A DNA stretch of 64,000 nucleotides from Hemerocallis citrina (taxonomy: Eukaryota; Streptophyta; Magnoliopsida; Asparagales; Asphodelaceae): contig CM030358.1 of NCBI GenBank assembly GCA_017893485.1, forward strand, positions 152,595,368-152,659,367, read 5' to 3'. The position numbers and the translations under genes are program-made. The notes below the pieces were generated by a model. It saw nothing but the letters and a program-made list of their open reading frames with translations. It made no database searches and was not told where the DNA came from. Below are positions 43,935 to 57,492 of the stretch, piece by piece (within the stretch, counting starts at the first letter, position 1; each line of letters starts with the position of its first letter).

Positions 43935-46461
43935 GACTTGCTATACAAGCCAGCATGAACAGAAGAACATGTCTATCTACTTATAGTAGACATAATGGAG
44001 GCATTTGTGTTAAAGTTAATGCAATGACAGATGTGCATGGAGATGAAATTGATGGGAGCTTTTCTTTAATTGCTTCTTGGAACTCTATTTCTCTCTCACC
44101 TTAGGGTTTGGCAGTAGGTGTAGTGATTACTCATCATAATGCATATGTGGGACCAACGATAACTGATCTTTGCATGGTTTTATATAAGCATACTGATTTA
44201 ACAAACTAAAATTGTTTTTATCATAACAGTTGTGGTTTAATGCCCGCAAAATCCACATATTTAGTCATAACTTGGCATTCTAGAGCATCTTAACCCCGGT
44301 TTAGAACTTACAGTGGATGTTGACTGCTTTTTACAGTTATACTCCAGATGTCTAATTTGGTTTATAAATTACTTTATTAGTTATGTAATTTCTTAAGTGC
44401 TTTTTTATATCAAGTAGTTCTATTTTTTTTTAATTTACCTGCTGATCAATCTTAGGGATAATCACTGTTGAAGCCCTAAAAGCTTACGCTTTCCCATTTT
44501 CCATTGCCCACATTGATCGTAGTACATGCTAATGTGTTTTGCATTGTAAATGGCTCTCTTTAGTTTAGTCCACTTAGTTAGTAGCTAAAAGGTAAATTTA
44601 GATTAGATATGAAGATCATTAATTTCCAACGAAATTTCATCAACTATTCAACCTAGAGTTAGGTATTAGCTTGTATTAATAAAATTGGCAAGCTCATTCA
44701 TTTCATTTCATGAACTGTGAAGTCAAAAGCAGGGTGAGGGAAAGCAGAGAAGGGTAGTTGGGGGGTGTAATTGGGGCATGTGAGGTTGCAGGAAATGAAA
44801 GGATGCCTTCAGATTTGCATTGAATGGGAGAGCTCTCCCAACTGTTAAAAACAAAGGTAGGGGAAAAGGAGATGTTTATGATTGAAATCTAAGTGCAAGA
44901 CTTTTATTTTGAAAGGCTGTAAGATGTATTCCCCTCTCCTTTATTATTTACTGGGAAACTTGTTTTGAACTACTAGTATGACATTTCATTAATTTGGGCC
45001 AAATGCCAAATTGCCAACATCAGGGTTTGCTTTGATATAATAAAAAGAAATTATTTCATGCAGCATATATCACAAAAAGATGGCTACATAACCATCATTT
45101 GGGAGTTGTAAAAATTGTATCACAAAACATGCAAACAAACGCAAAACTGGCCAAAGTCAGCAAATTAGTTACTGGCAATCTGGCTTAGAAGTCTCAATTT
45201 AATGTCTCCTCCTTATATCAACTGCAGCCAAACTGGCCACAATTATTGGAAACGAAATTTTAAGCTTTAAATATTTCTAGATAGAACAGCTTATGATGTC
45301 TTCTATGAATATACTCCTGGTCTGGTTAGGCTAAAATCCCATTCTATAGGCTCATCCATAAAAGAGCTATTCATGTGGATCCTTCTGCACTAACTTATTT
45401 AGACGCGAACAGGCTTCAAATTATCTTCTGAGTTTTCTAGTGCCTGAGATTAGGGCAGTAAAAAGAGCTGGCCTGAACTTGGCCCAATGGACCATTCTGA
45501 TGGGCTGCACAGGGCTGGATCTTGGCCTGGGCTATTTAGATACACAATATGTTTTTTAAAATAATAACTTATATATACTCTCTGATAACATATCATGATA
45601 TCACTTATATATCATATCTTATACAATTTTATTGAAACACATATAGTTATTATAATTTTATATGATGTTTTATTAGAATTATATATGATAGTTAACGGTG
45701 AAGCTATGATTCCCGGCTGGGCTTCCGACACCTAGCACCAAGTCCAGGTGGCAGTTCTCAACGGTTGGCTGGCCAACTCAGGGCCTGGACTTTTAAAAAA
45801 ATTTATAGCAATCTTAAACAATAAAATTTAAAAGTTTTGAACTTGAAGCATGACTCCTCTATCAATGGTTCTTTCAACAATTACGGGTAAGAAATGTAAA
45901 CCACTCAAATCTAAACATGATTACAGTTTCCTAGTTGAAACATATGATGTCTTATGGACTAAAGAATTTGCATTATTGATGAGAGAGTACAGGATGAAAG
46001 AAGGAAGTTAAATAGCAAAAAATGTTGCAGAATATAATTTCCCTCCATCCTTTCTTTTCTCCTCAAGCTGTTAACTTTCTTAAGAAAAGGAGAAAAATGG
46101 GATGCACCCTTCAAAGTTGTCTAAAAACTACACTATTATTCTCAGATTTTTTGTCGAAATGCTCCGCACCCAGAACACCTGATACTTCCCTAATTCACCC
46201 CATCAATGCATAACAATAAAAAGGCTCGACACATGAAGCATAGACATATCTCTATTTGGCCGTGTTGGGAAACGTGTTAGACACTAGCGTTGGACGCATA
46301 AATCCAACAGGACTCTTAAGATATTTTAGGATAGTTTTCAAATCTTCCCCGTGTCGTATTGTGTCTCCCGTGTTCGCGTCTCATAGCTCTACACCATAAG
46401 ATGCCTCCTTAATTTAAAAGAATTATAACAATGTAAACCAATTCAACACAACACATATAAG
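43935..46461. other. Promoter and intergenic region upstream of the GDSL gene
   Basis: Two TATA candidates serve the minus-strand GDSL gene: CTATAAGTAG near 43976-43986, close to the ATG, and the stronger TTATATAAAACC at 44177-44187, which would give a leader of about 215 bp. The rest (44190-46461) is AT-rich with no gene. A GGCCTGG-rich patch at 45470-45790 may be an old DNA transposon but could not be delimited. Confidence 0.45.
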
Positions 46462-46466
46462 CTAAT

Positions 46467-47784
46467 TGATGAGGACATCGGTTCTAGACGATTCGGGCGT
46501 TTCTATCAGCGCACGCGTCGTCTTCAGCAGCTGCTTATTTAGTTTAGGATTTTATTTCAGTACCATATTTGTTTCTGACAATTATAGCCATATGTAATCT
46601 TTTTTGTATTTTTTTTAGATTCTAAGAATATTTTGAGATTTGTATCAAGATGTATTTTGAGCCTATTTATAGGACTTGAGATTAATGAGAAAACATGCCA
46701 CTCTTGATTAAAATTTATTGTGTCGAGTTTTTTTGCTCTTCCCTCTCTCCTTTGTGTGATACAACTGAGATCTAGATTATTAGGGTTTGTGATAAATCCT
46801 AATACAATTTTAGGGTTACTGATTAACTCTAAAATCTACCCCAAATTACAATCCCCAAATAAAGCCAATTCCAAAACCCTAATTTTCTTAATCCCAAATA
46901 CAACCCTAATCACATAACCCTTCACCTGCCGCCACCCCCTTCTTCTTCTTCCTCTTCCTCTACCCCAAATCCCATCTCCATTAAAACCCAATTCATCCAC
47001 GTACCCAATAGCAGGCCGCACCCTTTTCTCCATCGTCTCCTTCTACCTCAGATCACGATCAAGGAAAGGAACCCACTCCTTCGACTTCCCCAAATCCCCC
47101 ATCCTGTCGTCCATCCCCACTCCCGGCGACCACTCTCCCAGCGCCGCCGCCGCCTTACCTTACTTCGACGACCAGCGTCACCACACAAAACACCGACTCC
47201 TTCCTTTTTTCCCCTTCCGTCAACAGCAGGGCTCCCCACCCCGACGCCACTCTTCCCCTCCGATTGGCGACACTGTAGCGCCGCCCTCCAATCCCCGTCG
47301 CACCGACCGCCGGCGACGCCGTCGTCAGCATCGCCGTCAGATCTGCCAGCCCCCTTGGCCTTGTTGCTGCCTTTGTTCACTGTGATTGTTGTGTTCTTAG
47401 TTGCTGTCCAACTCCGAGATCTACGCTGGTTTCTTCGCATTCAGTATACTCTTTTCACTATTAGATATTTGTGTTCTACTGTATTATTATCTATTTTATT
47501 ATCTGATTTGTCTGTCGTCCACAAAATAACTGAGATTGAGTGTTCCACATGCTTAAGTAGAGTACGATGCAATATTGAACCTATTACTTGCTAAACACTT
47601 AGGGACTTAATTATTGATCGTAAGGTTGAATTATTAATTGGGACTGTTATACTTGATTCAATTCTTGAAAACCCATCAACCTGTTAACTGTTAAAATTTC
47701 CAACTTTGATCCGCACTTACATATTGGTAAAATTAATCTTTTAAGATTCTTGGAAATTCTCTATTTATGGTTAGTTTTACATCA
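46467..47784 (+). repeat. 5' LTR of the chromovirus
   Basis: It is 1318 bp. The first 70 bp are homologous to the coding tail of pol in the other LTR. Compared with the 3' LTR it has a scatter of substitutions and about 19 extra bases near 47097-47115. The CCTATTTATAGG at about 46660-46671 could be the TATA region. Confidence 0.88.
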
Positions 47785-47787
47785 TTT

Positions 47788-47799
47788 TGGTATCAGAGC
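47788..47799 (+). promoter_or_regulatory. Primer-binding site, initiator tRNA-Met
   Basis: TGGTATCAGAGC, the canonical plant primer site, starts three bases after the LTR end. Confidence 0.9.
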
Positions 47800-47958
47800 G
47801 AAGGTTCTTAAAACCCTAGTTCTTGCATCGTAGGCATCAATTTTGCATTCATTTAGGATTGTGTAGTCTTTTATTTTTCTTTCTTTTATTTTAGGTTATT
47901 TCAGATTTTTTTTATTTAAAAAATTAGGACACACGACCCTAGTTCCCACTTTTGGTGA

Positions 47959-50900
47959 ATGCGTCTTCGCAGTGCCATCACAGATCCTGAAGAGCCTTTC
48001 TTATCCCTTCCAAATCACCCAATTAGGAACCCTAGACTTCCCCGACCTGAAATGGACAACCCTGATATCTCCGCTACTCTAGCTGCCATCCAAGCAACTC
48101 TTGCCAATATCAATCAGAGGCTTAAAAAAGTGGAGTTAAATCAAACCATTGTCCCTGAGCACATGTCCATCGTCAGATCCCTCAAGAGAATGTTCGTGAT
48201 GATCGACGTCAAGAACGTGACCCTGACGAACAATATAAAAAGAACGTTAAGGCTGACGTTCCCCAGTTTGAAGGCCACATGGAACCCCAAGCTTACCTCG
48301 ATTGGATCCGGGCCATGGACCACTGCTTTGTGTGGTTTGACATGAGCGAAGCCCTGAAAGTTAAATTTGCCACTATGAAATTGACGGGTAAAGCTCAACA
48401 ACACTGGATCAATCTTGAACATGCCCGCAGAGGCCGAGGCCTGGCACCCATAGCCACTTGGGAGGCCATAAAAGAGAAGCTCACTGAGAGATATGTACCG
48501 TTATCGTTTCATACCCGATTGCTAGATTCATGGAACCAACTTTATCAAGAAAGTAAATTCACACAAGAATATGTTGATAAGTTCAATGACTTCCTTATTC
48601 GGTGCAATGCTTTAGGTAAATAGAGTGAAGAACAAACTCTCTCTAGGTTCAGAGCTGGACTACGAGCTGACCTTAGGAACGAGCTAATCTATAGAAATGT
48701 GGACTCAAAAGCGGCAGCCTACTACCTAGTCCTCGATATGGATTCCTTTAAAGCTAGTTCTCATTCTAGGTCCAGCGATTCGAGAGATCATTCCTCTAGA
48801 ATGACCTTTACTCCACCTAGACCTAAGCCTCCCTCTCAGCACCCAAACAAATCTTACCCCAGCAAACCTAATGCAAATTTCAATTCACATAGAGATGAAC
48901 ATAAGGGTAAGAACACCGAAAAAGATTACACTAAGATTGACCCTCTCACTAAGTACTATAAATATAAGGAATATAGTCATGTTGCTAGCAACTGTCCCAG
49001 CCCCAGTAGGATCAATATAGTAGAGGGTACCGCTGTCATTGCTGACGACTCTGACAATGAGTTTTCTCATGAGCCTATTGAAGGCGATGACTTCGGTGAA
49101 GAAGAGGATGACCAGTATCTCCACTGTATTCGGTCTATCCAATCACCTCACTTGAATGTAGTCAGATGTGCTTTGTTCCAACCAAAAGAAGATGATTGGA
49201 AGCGCACTGTTATATTCCACACCTTTACGACTATAGGTGGCAAAAACTGCAAGGTGATTGTTGACAGTGGGAGCTGCATCAACGCTGTCTCTTCTGCGGT
49301 CTTAACAAAGACCGAACTTAAGGCTGAACCCCATCCACGCCCATACAAAGTATCTTGGATTGATGCAACAGCACTCCAAGTAACACATCAATGCTTGGTC
49401 CCTGTGGACTTCAAAACTTACAAAGAGGAAATTTGGTGTGATGTGCTCAAAATGGATGTGGGTCAAGTCATTTTAGGGAGACCATGGTTATAGGATCACG
49501 ATATGACCATATATGGTCGATCCAACCAATGTGTGTTCCAGCACGATGGACTAAAAATAAAGCTCATATCCGTGAGACTACGAACTAGTCCAACTGAAAC
49601 AACACCGGCTCCCTCGAGAAAGGGCAAGGAAGTAACGTATATGGGTAAAAAGGAACTTACAAAAGAAATTGACAAAGGGGCCACCATTCTTTTACTCACA
49701 GCGAGAGAAGTCCCTAAAGATCCTAAGTCACTCATTCCGCCCCAAGTTACTCCTGTCCTACAGAAAGTTACAGATGTGTTTCCTGCTGACCTCCCCAACC
49801 AGTTGCCCCCATTGCGTGACATCCAACACGCTATTGATCTGGTTCCGGGAGCGAGTCTTCCTAACTTGCCACATTATCGGATGAATCTGACAAAGCATGC
49901 TGAGTTGAAAAGGCAAGTTGATGAGTTATTGGCAAAGGACTTCATCAGAGAGCTTAAGTCCTTGCTTTGTTCCTACTCTCTTGACGCCAAAGAAAGATGG
50001 AACCTGGCGTGTGTGTGGACAGCCGTGCCATAAACAAGATCACGGTGAAATATCGTTTTTCCATTCCTCGTTTGGATGACATGTTGAACATGATGTCTGG
50101 TGCCACAATCTTTTTCAAGATTGATCTTAAAAGTGACTACCACCAAATACGTGTTCGTCCTGGTGATGAGTGGAAGACCGCCTTCAAGACGAAGGATGGC
50201 CTGTACGAATGGATGGTCATGCCATTTGGAATGACAAATGCCCCGAGCACGTTTATGAGAATCATAACGCAAGTACTCCGTCCCTTTATGGGCAAGTTCC
50301 TTGTGGTGTACTTTGATGATATTCTCATTTACAGCCGATCCGTTGGGCAACATCTTGACCATTTGAAACAGGTCTGCAGTGTTTTGAGGAAGGAACAGCT
50401 TTATGCTAATCCTACCAAATGTACCTTCCTCTCCGATCAGACTATCTTTCTGAAATTTATTGTGTCTGCCAGAGGAGTATCTGCTGATCCAGAAAAGATA
50501 CGAGCTATTACAGAGTGGCCTGAGCCCCGCAATATTCGTGATGTGCGGAGTTTCCATGGCCTTGCCACATTTTATCGTCGGTTTGTGTAAGGATTTAGCA
50601 CGATCATGACTCCGATAACCGACTGTTTAAAGAAAGGTGAGTTCGTCTGGTCGACAGAAGCCACGAAAGCCTTCGAAGAGATCAAGAAGAGAATGACTCA
50701 CACTTGTCATGAGGTTGCCTGATTTCACGAAAGTCTTCGAAGTAACGTGTGATGCTTCTGATATTGGTATAAGTGGAGTCCTCAGTCAAGAGAGTCATCA
50801 TGTTGCTTATTTCAGTGAAAAGCTGAACGAAGCAAAACAAAAATACTCCACCTATGACAAGGAGTTTTATGCGGTCATTCAGTCACTTCGCTATTGGCGA

Positions 50901-52705
50901 CATTATCTCCTGCTGCAAGAATTCGTTATCTTCTCAAACCATGAGGCCTTAAGATTCCTTAATTCTCAACAAAAGTTGAATCCGAGACATGCTAGATGGG
51001 TAGAGTTCTTACAGGAATATTCATATACCATTAGGCACACAAAAGAGATTGATAATAAGGCCGCGGATGCGCTAAGTCGTTGTCACATAATCTTATCTAC
51101 ACTGCGCACCGAAATTATTGGTTTTGAGAGATTGAGAGATGAGTATGCCTCCTGCTCAGATTTTCACGAGACATACACTTCTTTGAAGGATGGTATAACA
51201 CGAGTGATAGATGATTATTTCTTGAAAGATTATCTCTTCTATCGCTCCAAATTGTGCGTTCCTAGTACATCTTTACGAGAGTATCTTGTTTGGGAATTGC
51301 ACGCTGGGGGCCTTGCTGGACATTTTGGGCATAGCAAGACCATTGATGCTGTGGAACATAGGTTTTACTGGCCAAAGCTAAAAAGAGACGTTGTGAGACT
51401 TGTTAACAGATGTCACACTTGTCAACTTGTCAAGCAACAAAAACAGAATACAGGCATGTATACTCCATTACCTGTTCCCAGCCGCCCTTGGGAAGACGTA
51501 TGGATTTCGTGTTAGGCTTACCGAAAACACAAAAGAAACACGACTCCATTCTTGTCGTCGTGGACTGTTTTTCTAAAATGACCCACTTCCTCCCGTACTC
51601 GAAAACTTTCGATGCATCCCGTGTGGCTCAGATCCTCTTTGATAATATTGTGAAGCTGCATGGGTTGCCAAAAACCATTATGTTTGATAGGAATGTGAAA
51701 TTCACGAGTTATTTTTGGAAGACCCTATGGCACAAGTTGGGTACAAAATTGAAGTTTTCGTTAGCGTTCCACCCACAGACAGATGGACAGACTGAGGTTG
51801 TCAATCGGAGTCTTGGCAATCTCTTACGTACGCTTGTGGGAGAGAACTTGGGAACATGGGATTTAAAATTAACGGTTGCTAAATTTGCTTACAACACATC
51901 TAGGAATAAAACCACTGGCATGAGTCCACACGAAGTTGTACACGATTATCGTCCTAGACAGCCCATAGATCTGGCTCCCATGTTAGAACATCACTGAGTC
52001 TCCGAGTCTGCATCTGCATTTACATCCCGCATTCATGACTTACAAAGAGAAATTTCCAAGAAAATTAATGAAAATTTTAACTACAAGTTAAGAGCTGATA
52101 TTAAAAGAAAGTTTAAAATTTTTAATGTGGGTGATGAAGTGATGGTTCAGATTCGTCCGGAATGGTTTCCAGCGGGATCCGTTAAGAAATTGAATGCACG
52201 TGCTGCAGGCCCATTTAAAATTCTTCATAAAATCAATGATAATGCCTATGTTGTTGACCTTCCCGAAGGCTTTGGCATCAGTAAAACTTTCAATGTTGAG
52301 GATCTAGTACCCTATGAAGGCCCAGAATTTAATCCTAGAAATCCTCTTATAGATGAGCCTACCCTGCAGCCTAATGGTGAGATTCCCCCATTACCTCCAC
52401 TACCAGATACTATTTACCCATCGACAGAAGAGTTGAATAATATTTTAGATGATCAGATAATCTCTACTAGAGATGGTGGTACTCATAGATATTTGCTAAG
52501 TTGGAAAAACAAGCCAGAGTCGGAGAACACTTGGATAGATCGTGGAGAGCTCCAGCGCTTGGATCCAGACCTTTTAGAGCACTATGACAGAAGGACTGGT
52601 TTTGACTCGACTTGGTCGAGCCCTCTCCCACCCGGGGAGAATGATGAGGACATCGGTTCTAGACGATTCGGGCGTTTCTACCAGCGCAGGCGTCGTCTTC
52701 AGTAG
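47959..52705 (+). pseudogene. Chromovirus Gag-Pol polyprotein, multiply broken
   Basis: Gag (48050-48900) has a QFEGHMEPQAYLDWI...FATMKLTGKAQQHW core. The zinc knuckle near 48955 reads YYKYKEYSHVASNC, with both N-terminal cysteines changed to Tyr. Protease has VIVDSGSCINAVS (near 49257). Reverse transcriptase keeps [11 protein letters not shown] (near 50305). RNase H has CDASDIGISG, but FSNHEAL where the family has SDHEAL. Integrase has an HHCC region and a D-D-E set (VVVDCFSKM, FDRNVKF, QTDGQTEVVNR). The chromodomain lies near 52415-52600. Breaks: frameshifts near 48180, 49950, 50705 and 51496, and stops at 48621, 49491, 50588 and 51995. The last 63 nt lie in the 3' LTR and encode a basic tail ending RRRRLQ. 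Confidence 0.88.
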
Positions 52706-53937
52706 CTGCTTATTTTTAGGATTTCATTTCAGTACCATATTTGTTTCTGACAATTATAGCCATATGTAATCTTTTTTGTATTTTTTTTAGATTCTGAGAA
52801 TATTTTGAGATTTGTATCAAGATGTATTTTGAGCCTATTTATAGGACTTGAGATTAATGAGAAAACATGCCACTCTTGATTAAAATTTATTGTGTCGAGT
52901 TTTTTGCTCTTCCCTCTCTCCTTTGTGTGATACAACTGAGATCTAGATTATTAGGGTTTGTAATAAATCCTAATACAATTTTAGGGTTACAGATTAACTC
53001 TAAAATCTACCCCAAATTACAATCCCCAAATAAAGCCAATTCCAAAACCCTAATTTTCCTAATCCCAAATACAACCCTAATCACATAACCCTTCACCTGT
53101 CGCCACCCCCTTCTTCTTCTTCCTCTTCCTCTACCCCAAATCTCATCTCCATTAAAACCCAATTCATCCACGTACCCAATAGCAGGCCGCACCCTTTTCT
53201 CCATCGTCTCCTTCTACCTCAGATCACGATCAAGGAAAGGAACCCACTCCTTCGACTTCCCCAAATCCCCACTCCCGGCGACCACTCTCCCAGCGCCGCC
53301 GCCGCCCTACCTTACTTCGACGACCAGCGTCACCACACAAAACCCCGACTCCTTCCTTTTTTTCCCCTTCCGTCGACAGTAGGGCTCCCCACCCCGACGC
53401 CACTCTTCCCCTCCGATTGGCGACACTATAGCGCCGCCCTCCAATCCCCGTCGCACCGACCACCGGCGATGCCATCGTCAGCATCGCCGTCAGATCTGCC
53501 AGTCCCCTTGGCCTTGTTGCTGCCTTTGTTCACTGTGATTGCTGTGTTCTTAGTTGCTATCCAACTCCGAGATCTACGCTGGTTTCTTCGCATTCGGTAT
53601 ACTCTTTCCACTATTAGATATTTGTGTTCTACTGTATTATTATCTATTATATTATCTGATTTGTCTGTCGTCCACAAAATAACTGAGATTGAGTGTTCCA
53701 CATGCTTCAGTAGAGTACGACTCAATATTGAACATATTACTTGCTAAACACTTAGGAATTTAATTATTGATCGTAAGGTTGAATTATTAATTGGGACTGT
53801 TATACTTGATTCAATTCTTGAAAACCCATCAAACCTGTTAACTGTTAAAATTTCCAACTTTGATCCGCACTTACATGTTGGTAAATTAATCCTTTAAGAT
53901 ACTTGAAAATTCTCTATTTAGGGTTAGTTTTACATCA
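52642..53937 (+). repeat. 3' LTR of the chromovirus
   Basis: It is 1296 bp. A short purine run, GGGGAGAA, lies directly before it as polypurine tract. The open pol frame enters the LTR and stops at 52703-52705. Confidence 0.88.
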
Positions 53938-53942
53938 CTAAT

Positions 53943-55625
53943 GTCTGTATCAAAGTGTTGTAAATTTCATGGGACACTCTAAATTCATTCCCATATATTA
54001 GATTTGCATAAGTGGTGAATTTTTAAGAACTTACACTCACGGCTTCCAGTTTTAAGAACTTATTTGGTATCAACTAGTGATACCAAATAAACAACTCATG
54101 AAATCCACAAAGGGAACCCTAGAACTAAGCAAATGAAGATCAATAAAGTCCTACGAAAATAGTATACCAAGGGGAAGACCAAGGAAGTACCAAGTACTCC
54201 CTCATGGATCTTATGGCATATTTCATTACAAGTAAAGCAATAAAAAAATACAGGAAAAAGTTTTGTCACCCTTTAAAACCCTATGTAGTTGTTGAAAGCA
54301 CAACATAAAATTCAAGGAATCACACATCATCCTTGTCTCCCAACTTTCTCACATCGTCTTCCACCCAAAGAATGCTAGAAAATACCTCAAAACTGACTTC
54401 AATGTATAAAATAGTGTGCTATGAAGCTTGAAATAGTGCACTATGTAACCTAACTCTAGCCCTTCCTCTACGAAACTCATGTGCATAACTCATTTCATGC
54501 ATAGCTTTGCACTATTTTTATGCAGCAAACACTATTTTCTCATCGTGACTTAACTTATATAGCATGTGCTACATACCTTTTTATTTAATTGAAAAAAGAA
54601 AAAAAAATTGTTAAGTTATAAACACAGGTGACAAAACTCCTTCATTTTTTCCCTCTTTCATCATGTTTTCTTAAAAATTAGACACTCAATTCTTGGGAGG
54701 ACTCCAATTTCTTCAAGTAGTAGAGAAGACTCTTGTTTCCAGCAACTATGGCTCGTTACCAACAACTTTCTCAGTATTTCTTTCATTTCTCTAATTTCGT
54801 TTTATTCCAGCTAGCACCCCAACTATTATGGTTTCTCTAATTCCCTTTCCCCTTTTCCTATTCTTCATGCTTTCTCATTGTAGTCGATCCTTCGTAATTT
54901 CAATTTGTTAGTTTTAATTTTTTCAGATTTTGAAGTTTGAATTAGGGGTATTAGATTAGAATTAGGAAAACTAATCTACTTCATTTACATAGTACTACCA
55001 GTTTATATTCGCATTTATGTGCGTTCTTAGGTCTTGTAACTTGACGTCTTGGTTCTTAAACATTGAAGTCTCATTTTGATGAATATTTGACATTAGCCTT
55101 CAAAACCAATTTTTAATTTAGAAAATTACTTAGACATTTTCGGATAATTAAATTTTATTTTTAATTAAAAAATAAAAAATCTTCACAGCTTACGTTATGT
55201 GTTACACTATTTATGCTTTGCACTAGTTTTCATCATTGAATTTACCGTTTGTACTCTCTCCCTCAAGCTTTTCCACCAACCATTAATATCAAAACCTTCT
55301 TTTCCACATTCTATCACTAAAAATCCAAAAACTGTTCCCTCAAAAACTCTCCCTCCCCAAAATCTTTAAAACATTGTTCCAAACTTCCACAAGTAACCTA
55401 ACACACCCATATAATCCGATTCAACACCATTACTCAAGAGATTATCACTCCACAATCACATAGAAAAAGAGGATACTACTCAGAAATCCCAACCAATTTC
55501 AAAATCCCGGATCTTTCAATTCATATATACAAGAAAATGCAAGATGCCACAAACCACAACATCAAACTAACAAATGAAAAGCTCTGTATACAGTGATATA
55601 CCTGAAGAAATCCATTAAAACCGGA
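53943..55625. other. Intergenic stretch without genes
   Basis: AT-rich unique-looking sequence between the chromovirus and the SUVH-like fragment. No gene, LTR or inverted-repeat element was seen. Confidence 0.5.
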
Positions 55626-56064
55626 TCATTTTCCAGCCAGAATCTTCCCTCCCGATTTCCACCCCGAATTCTTCCAATACCTCCATGGGCAGTTCTCAGC
55701 CGCCATTAGCGCCTGCACAATCATCCTCTCGGAAGCCCCAATTTCAACCTCCGCTTCTCGACCCCTCCATGGGCTAGCGCCTAAGATACTCCTCCTTTGT
55801 TTCTTGAATCGGAGCCACCATAAGCTTCTCCTCCTCCTTCTCCTTCCTCGCTTCAACGAGAGCGGGCGGGAAGTCGCGAATAGCCCACACTCTCGGCATC
55901 TTAACCGGGTCCAAGTCGGGTTTCGGGTCCAAAGATCCGATTTTGACGGCGGTTTCGTGTGAGGGATCGTCGGAAAGCTTGCCGCAGCCGGCGGGGAAGG
56001 TGCGGACGGCGGATACGGGTGGGGGAATCAGGTTGACAGGAAATTTAGGGTTTGAAATCGACAT
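55626..56064 (-). pseudogene. Fragment resembling the N-terminus of SUVH5/6-type histone H3K9 methyltransferases
   Basis: The minus-strand frame starts at ATG 56064 and gives 96 residues with VSAVRTFPAGCGKL and VWAIRDFPPAL. These echo the repeated (V/I)SA(V/I)R.FP.GCG motif in the N-terminal part of SUVH5/6-like proteins. A second frame (to 55626) continues with EIGASERMIVQALMAAENCPWR, which resembles the next conserved block of the same proteins. Joining them needs a frameshift near 55775-55800. No SRA, pre-SET or SET domain follows in the window. It may be a truncated pseudogene, or a short real gene whose model I have misjudged. Confidence 0.4.
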
Positions 56065-57438
56065 TTGGGGAAAAAGTTGGGGTTTGGGAGTAGAGATAGA
56101 GGAAGGTATTTTACAACATTTGGAGAACGAATTTGAAATTTATTTGAACTAGTTATTACACGTGCGATGCAACAACAACAACAAAATATTTTTTTGGACT
56201 AGTTGATATTGACTACATGAATCATGGTTTTTCATTCTAATCGGTTTAGTGTAATATTTTCTATAAAACCACAAATTATTATATATTTTCTCACGATTCT
56301 CATCCAAGTAAGTTTAAGTTTTCCCCAACCCTAACTCTATCCTCAATATTTATCAAATCATTCTTTCTAACGGAGTAACTACTAGGTCTACCTATGACAT
56401 TCAAAACCACCCGAACCAATTCTCTCTTAATTTATCTTGGATAAAAGCTACATTTACCATGACTTATATATGCTCGTTTCTAATTATATCCTTTCTGGTT
56501 TTACCACACATCCATCTTAGCATCATCATCTCCACTACACTCATTTTTTGGACAAGTTGTTTCTTTGTCGCCCAATACTCTGCTTCATACATCATTATGG
56601 GTCTAATTACCGTCCTATAAAATTTCTCTTTCAACTTCAAAAGTATACGTATGTCACACAAAACACCACTAGCGCTTCTCCACTTAAGCCACCTTGCTTG
56701 AATCCTATGTATAACATCTTTACAAATCTCCTATCTCTTTATATAATCGAGCCTAAATATCAGAAACGGTCTCTCTTAGGTATCTCTTGACCATCAGGCT
56801 TCACTACTTCTTCATCTGTGTTCCAAATATCACTAAAATTATACTTCATATACTCTGTTTTAGTTCTGCTTATTCTAAAGCCTCTAGATTCCAAAGATTC
56901 TCTCCACAATTCTAATTTAGTATTGATTCATGCTCTAGTCAGATGACGTCATTGGCAAAAAATATATATCAAGGTACCTCATATTGTACTCCTCGCGTCA
57001 ATTAATCCATAACCAAAATAAAGAGGTAGGGGCATAAAGTCGAACATTTGTGTAAACCTACTATAATAGGAAAATCAATGGTCTCTCATGTGGTTGTTTT
57101 GATTGTGGTCATTGCCCCTTTATACATATCCCTAATCACTTCAATATACTCAATAGTTGCTCTTTTAATATTTAACGTCCACCATACTATATCTCTAGGG
57201 AACTTATCATATGTTTTTTCTAGATTAATAAACATCATATGTAGTTCTTTCTTATTCTCCTTATATTAGTCCATAAGTCTCATCAGTACATAAATTGCTT
57301 CCATTGTTGACCTCTCAGGCATAAATCCAAACTGATTCTCAGATACTGTAGTTTATAGTCTCAGTCTATGTTCGATCACTTTCTCCCAAAGTTTCATCGT
57401 ATGACCCATTAATTTAATTCATCGGTAGTTGGAGCAAC

Positions 57439-57440
<2 letters not shown>

Positions 57441-57489
<49 letters not shown>
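57441..57489. repeat. (TG)n microsatellite
   Basis: About 24 TG units directly beside the foldback element inside the RTE LINE. Confidence 0.95.

Positions 57490-57491
<2 letters not shown>

Positions 57492-57492
<1 letters not shown>

Larger units (their letters stand above)
46467..53937 (+). mobile_element. Complete but inactivated Ty3/gypsy chromovirus, 7.5 kb
   Basis: LTRs at 46467-47784 and 52642-53937 start TGATGAGGACATCGG and end TTTTACATCA. A perfect 5-bp duplication, CTAAT, flanks the element (46462-46466 and 53938-53942). The primer site TGGTATCAGAGC (initiator tRNA-Met type) follows at 47788. Domain order is gag, protease, reverse transcriptase, RNase H, integrase, chromodomain, as in Ty3/gypsy chromoviruses. 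The reading frame has at least eight stops or shifts. The pol frame runs past the 3' LTR start and ends inside it, a trait known in CRM-type chromoviruses. I therefore suggest CRM-like, without certainty. Confidence 0.9.

Noticed and set aside
46720..47594. Small genes inside the chromovirus LTRs
   Set aside because: The same open frames occur in both LTRs (also 52867-53747) and are GC-rich leader sequence, not genes.
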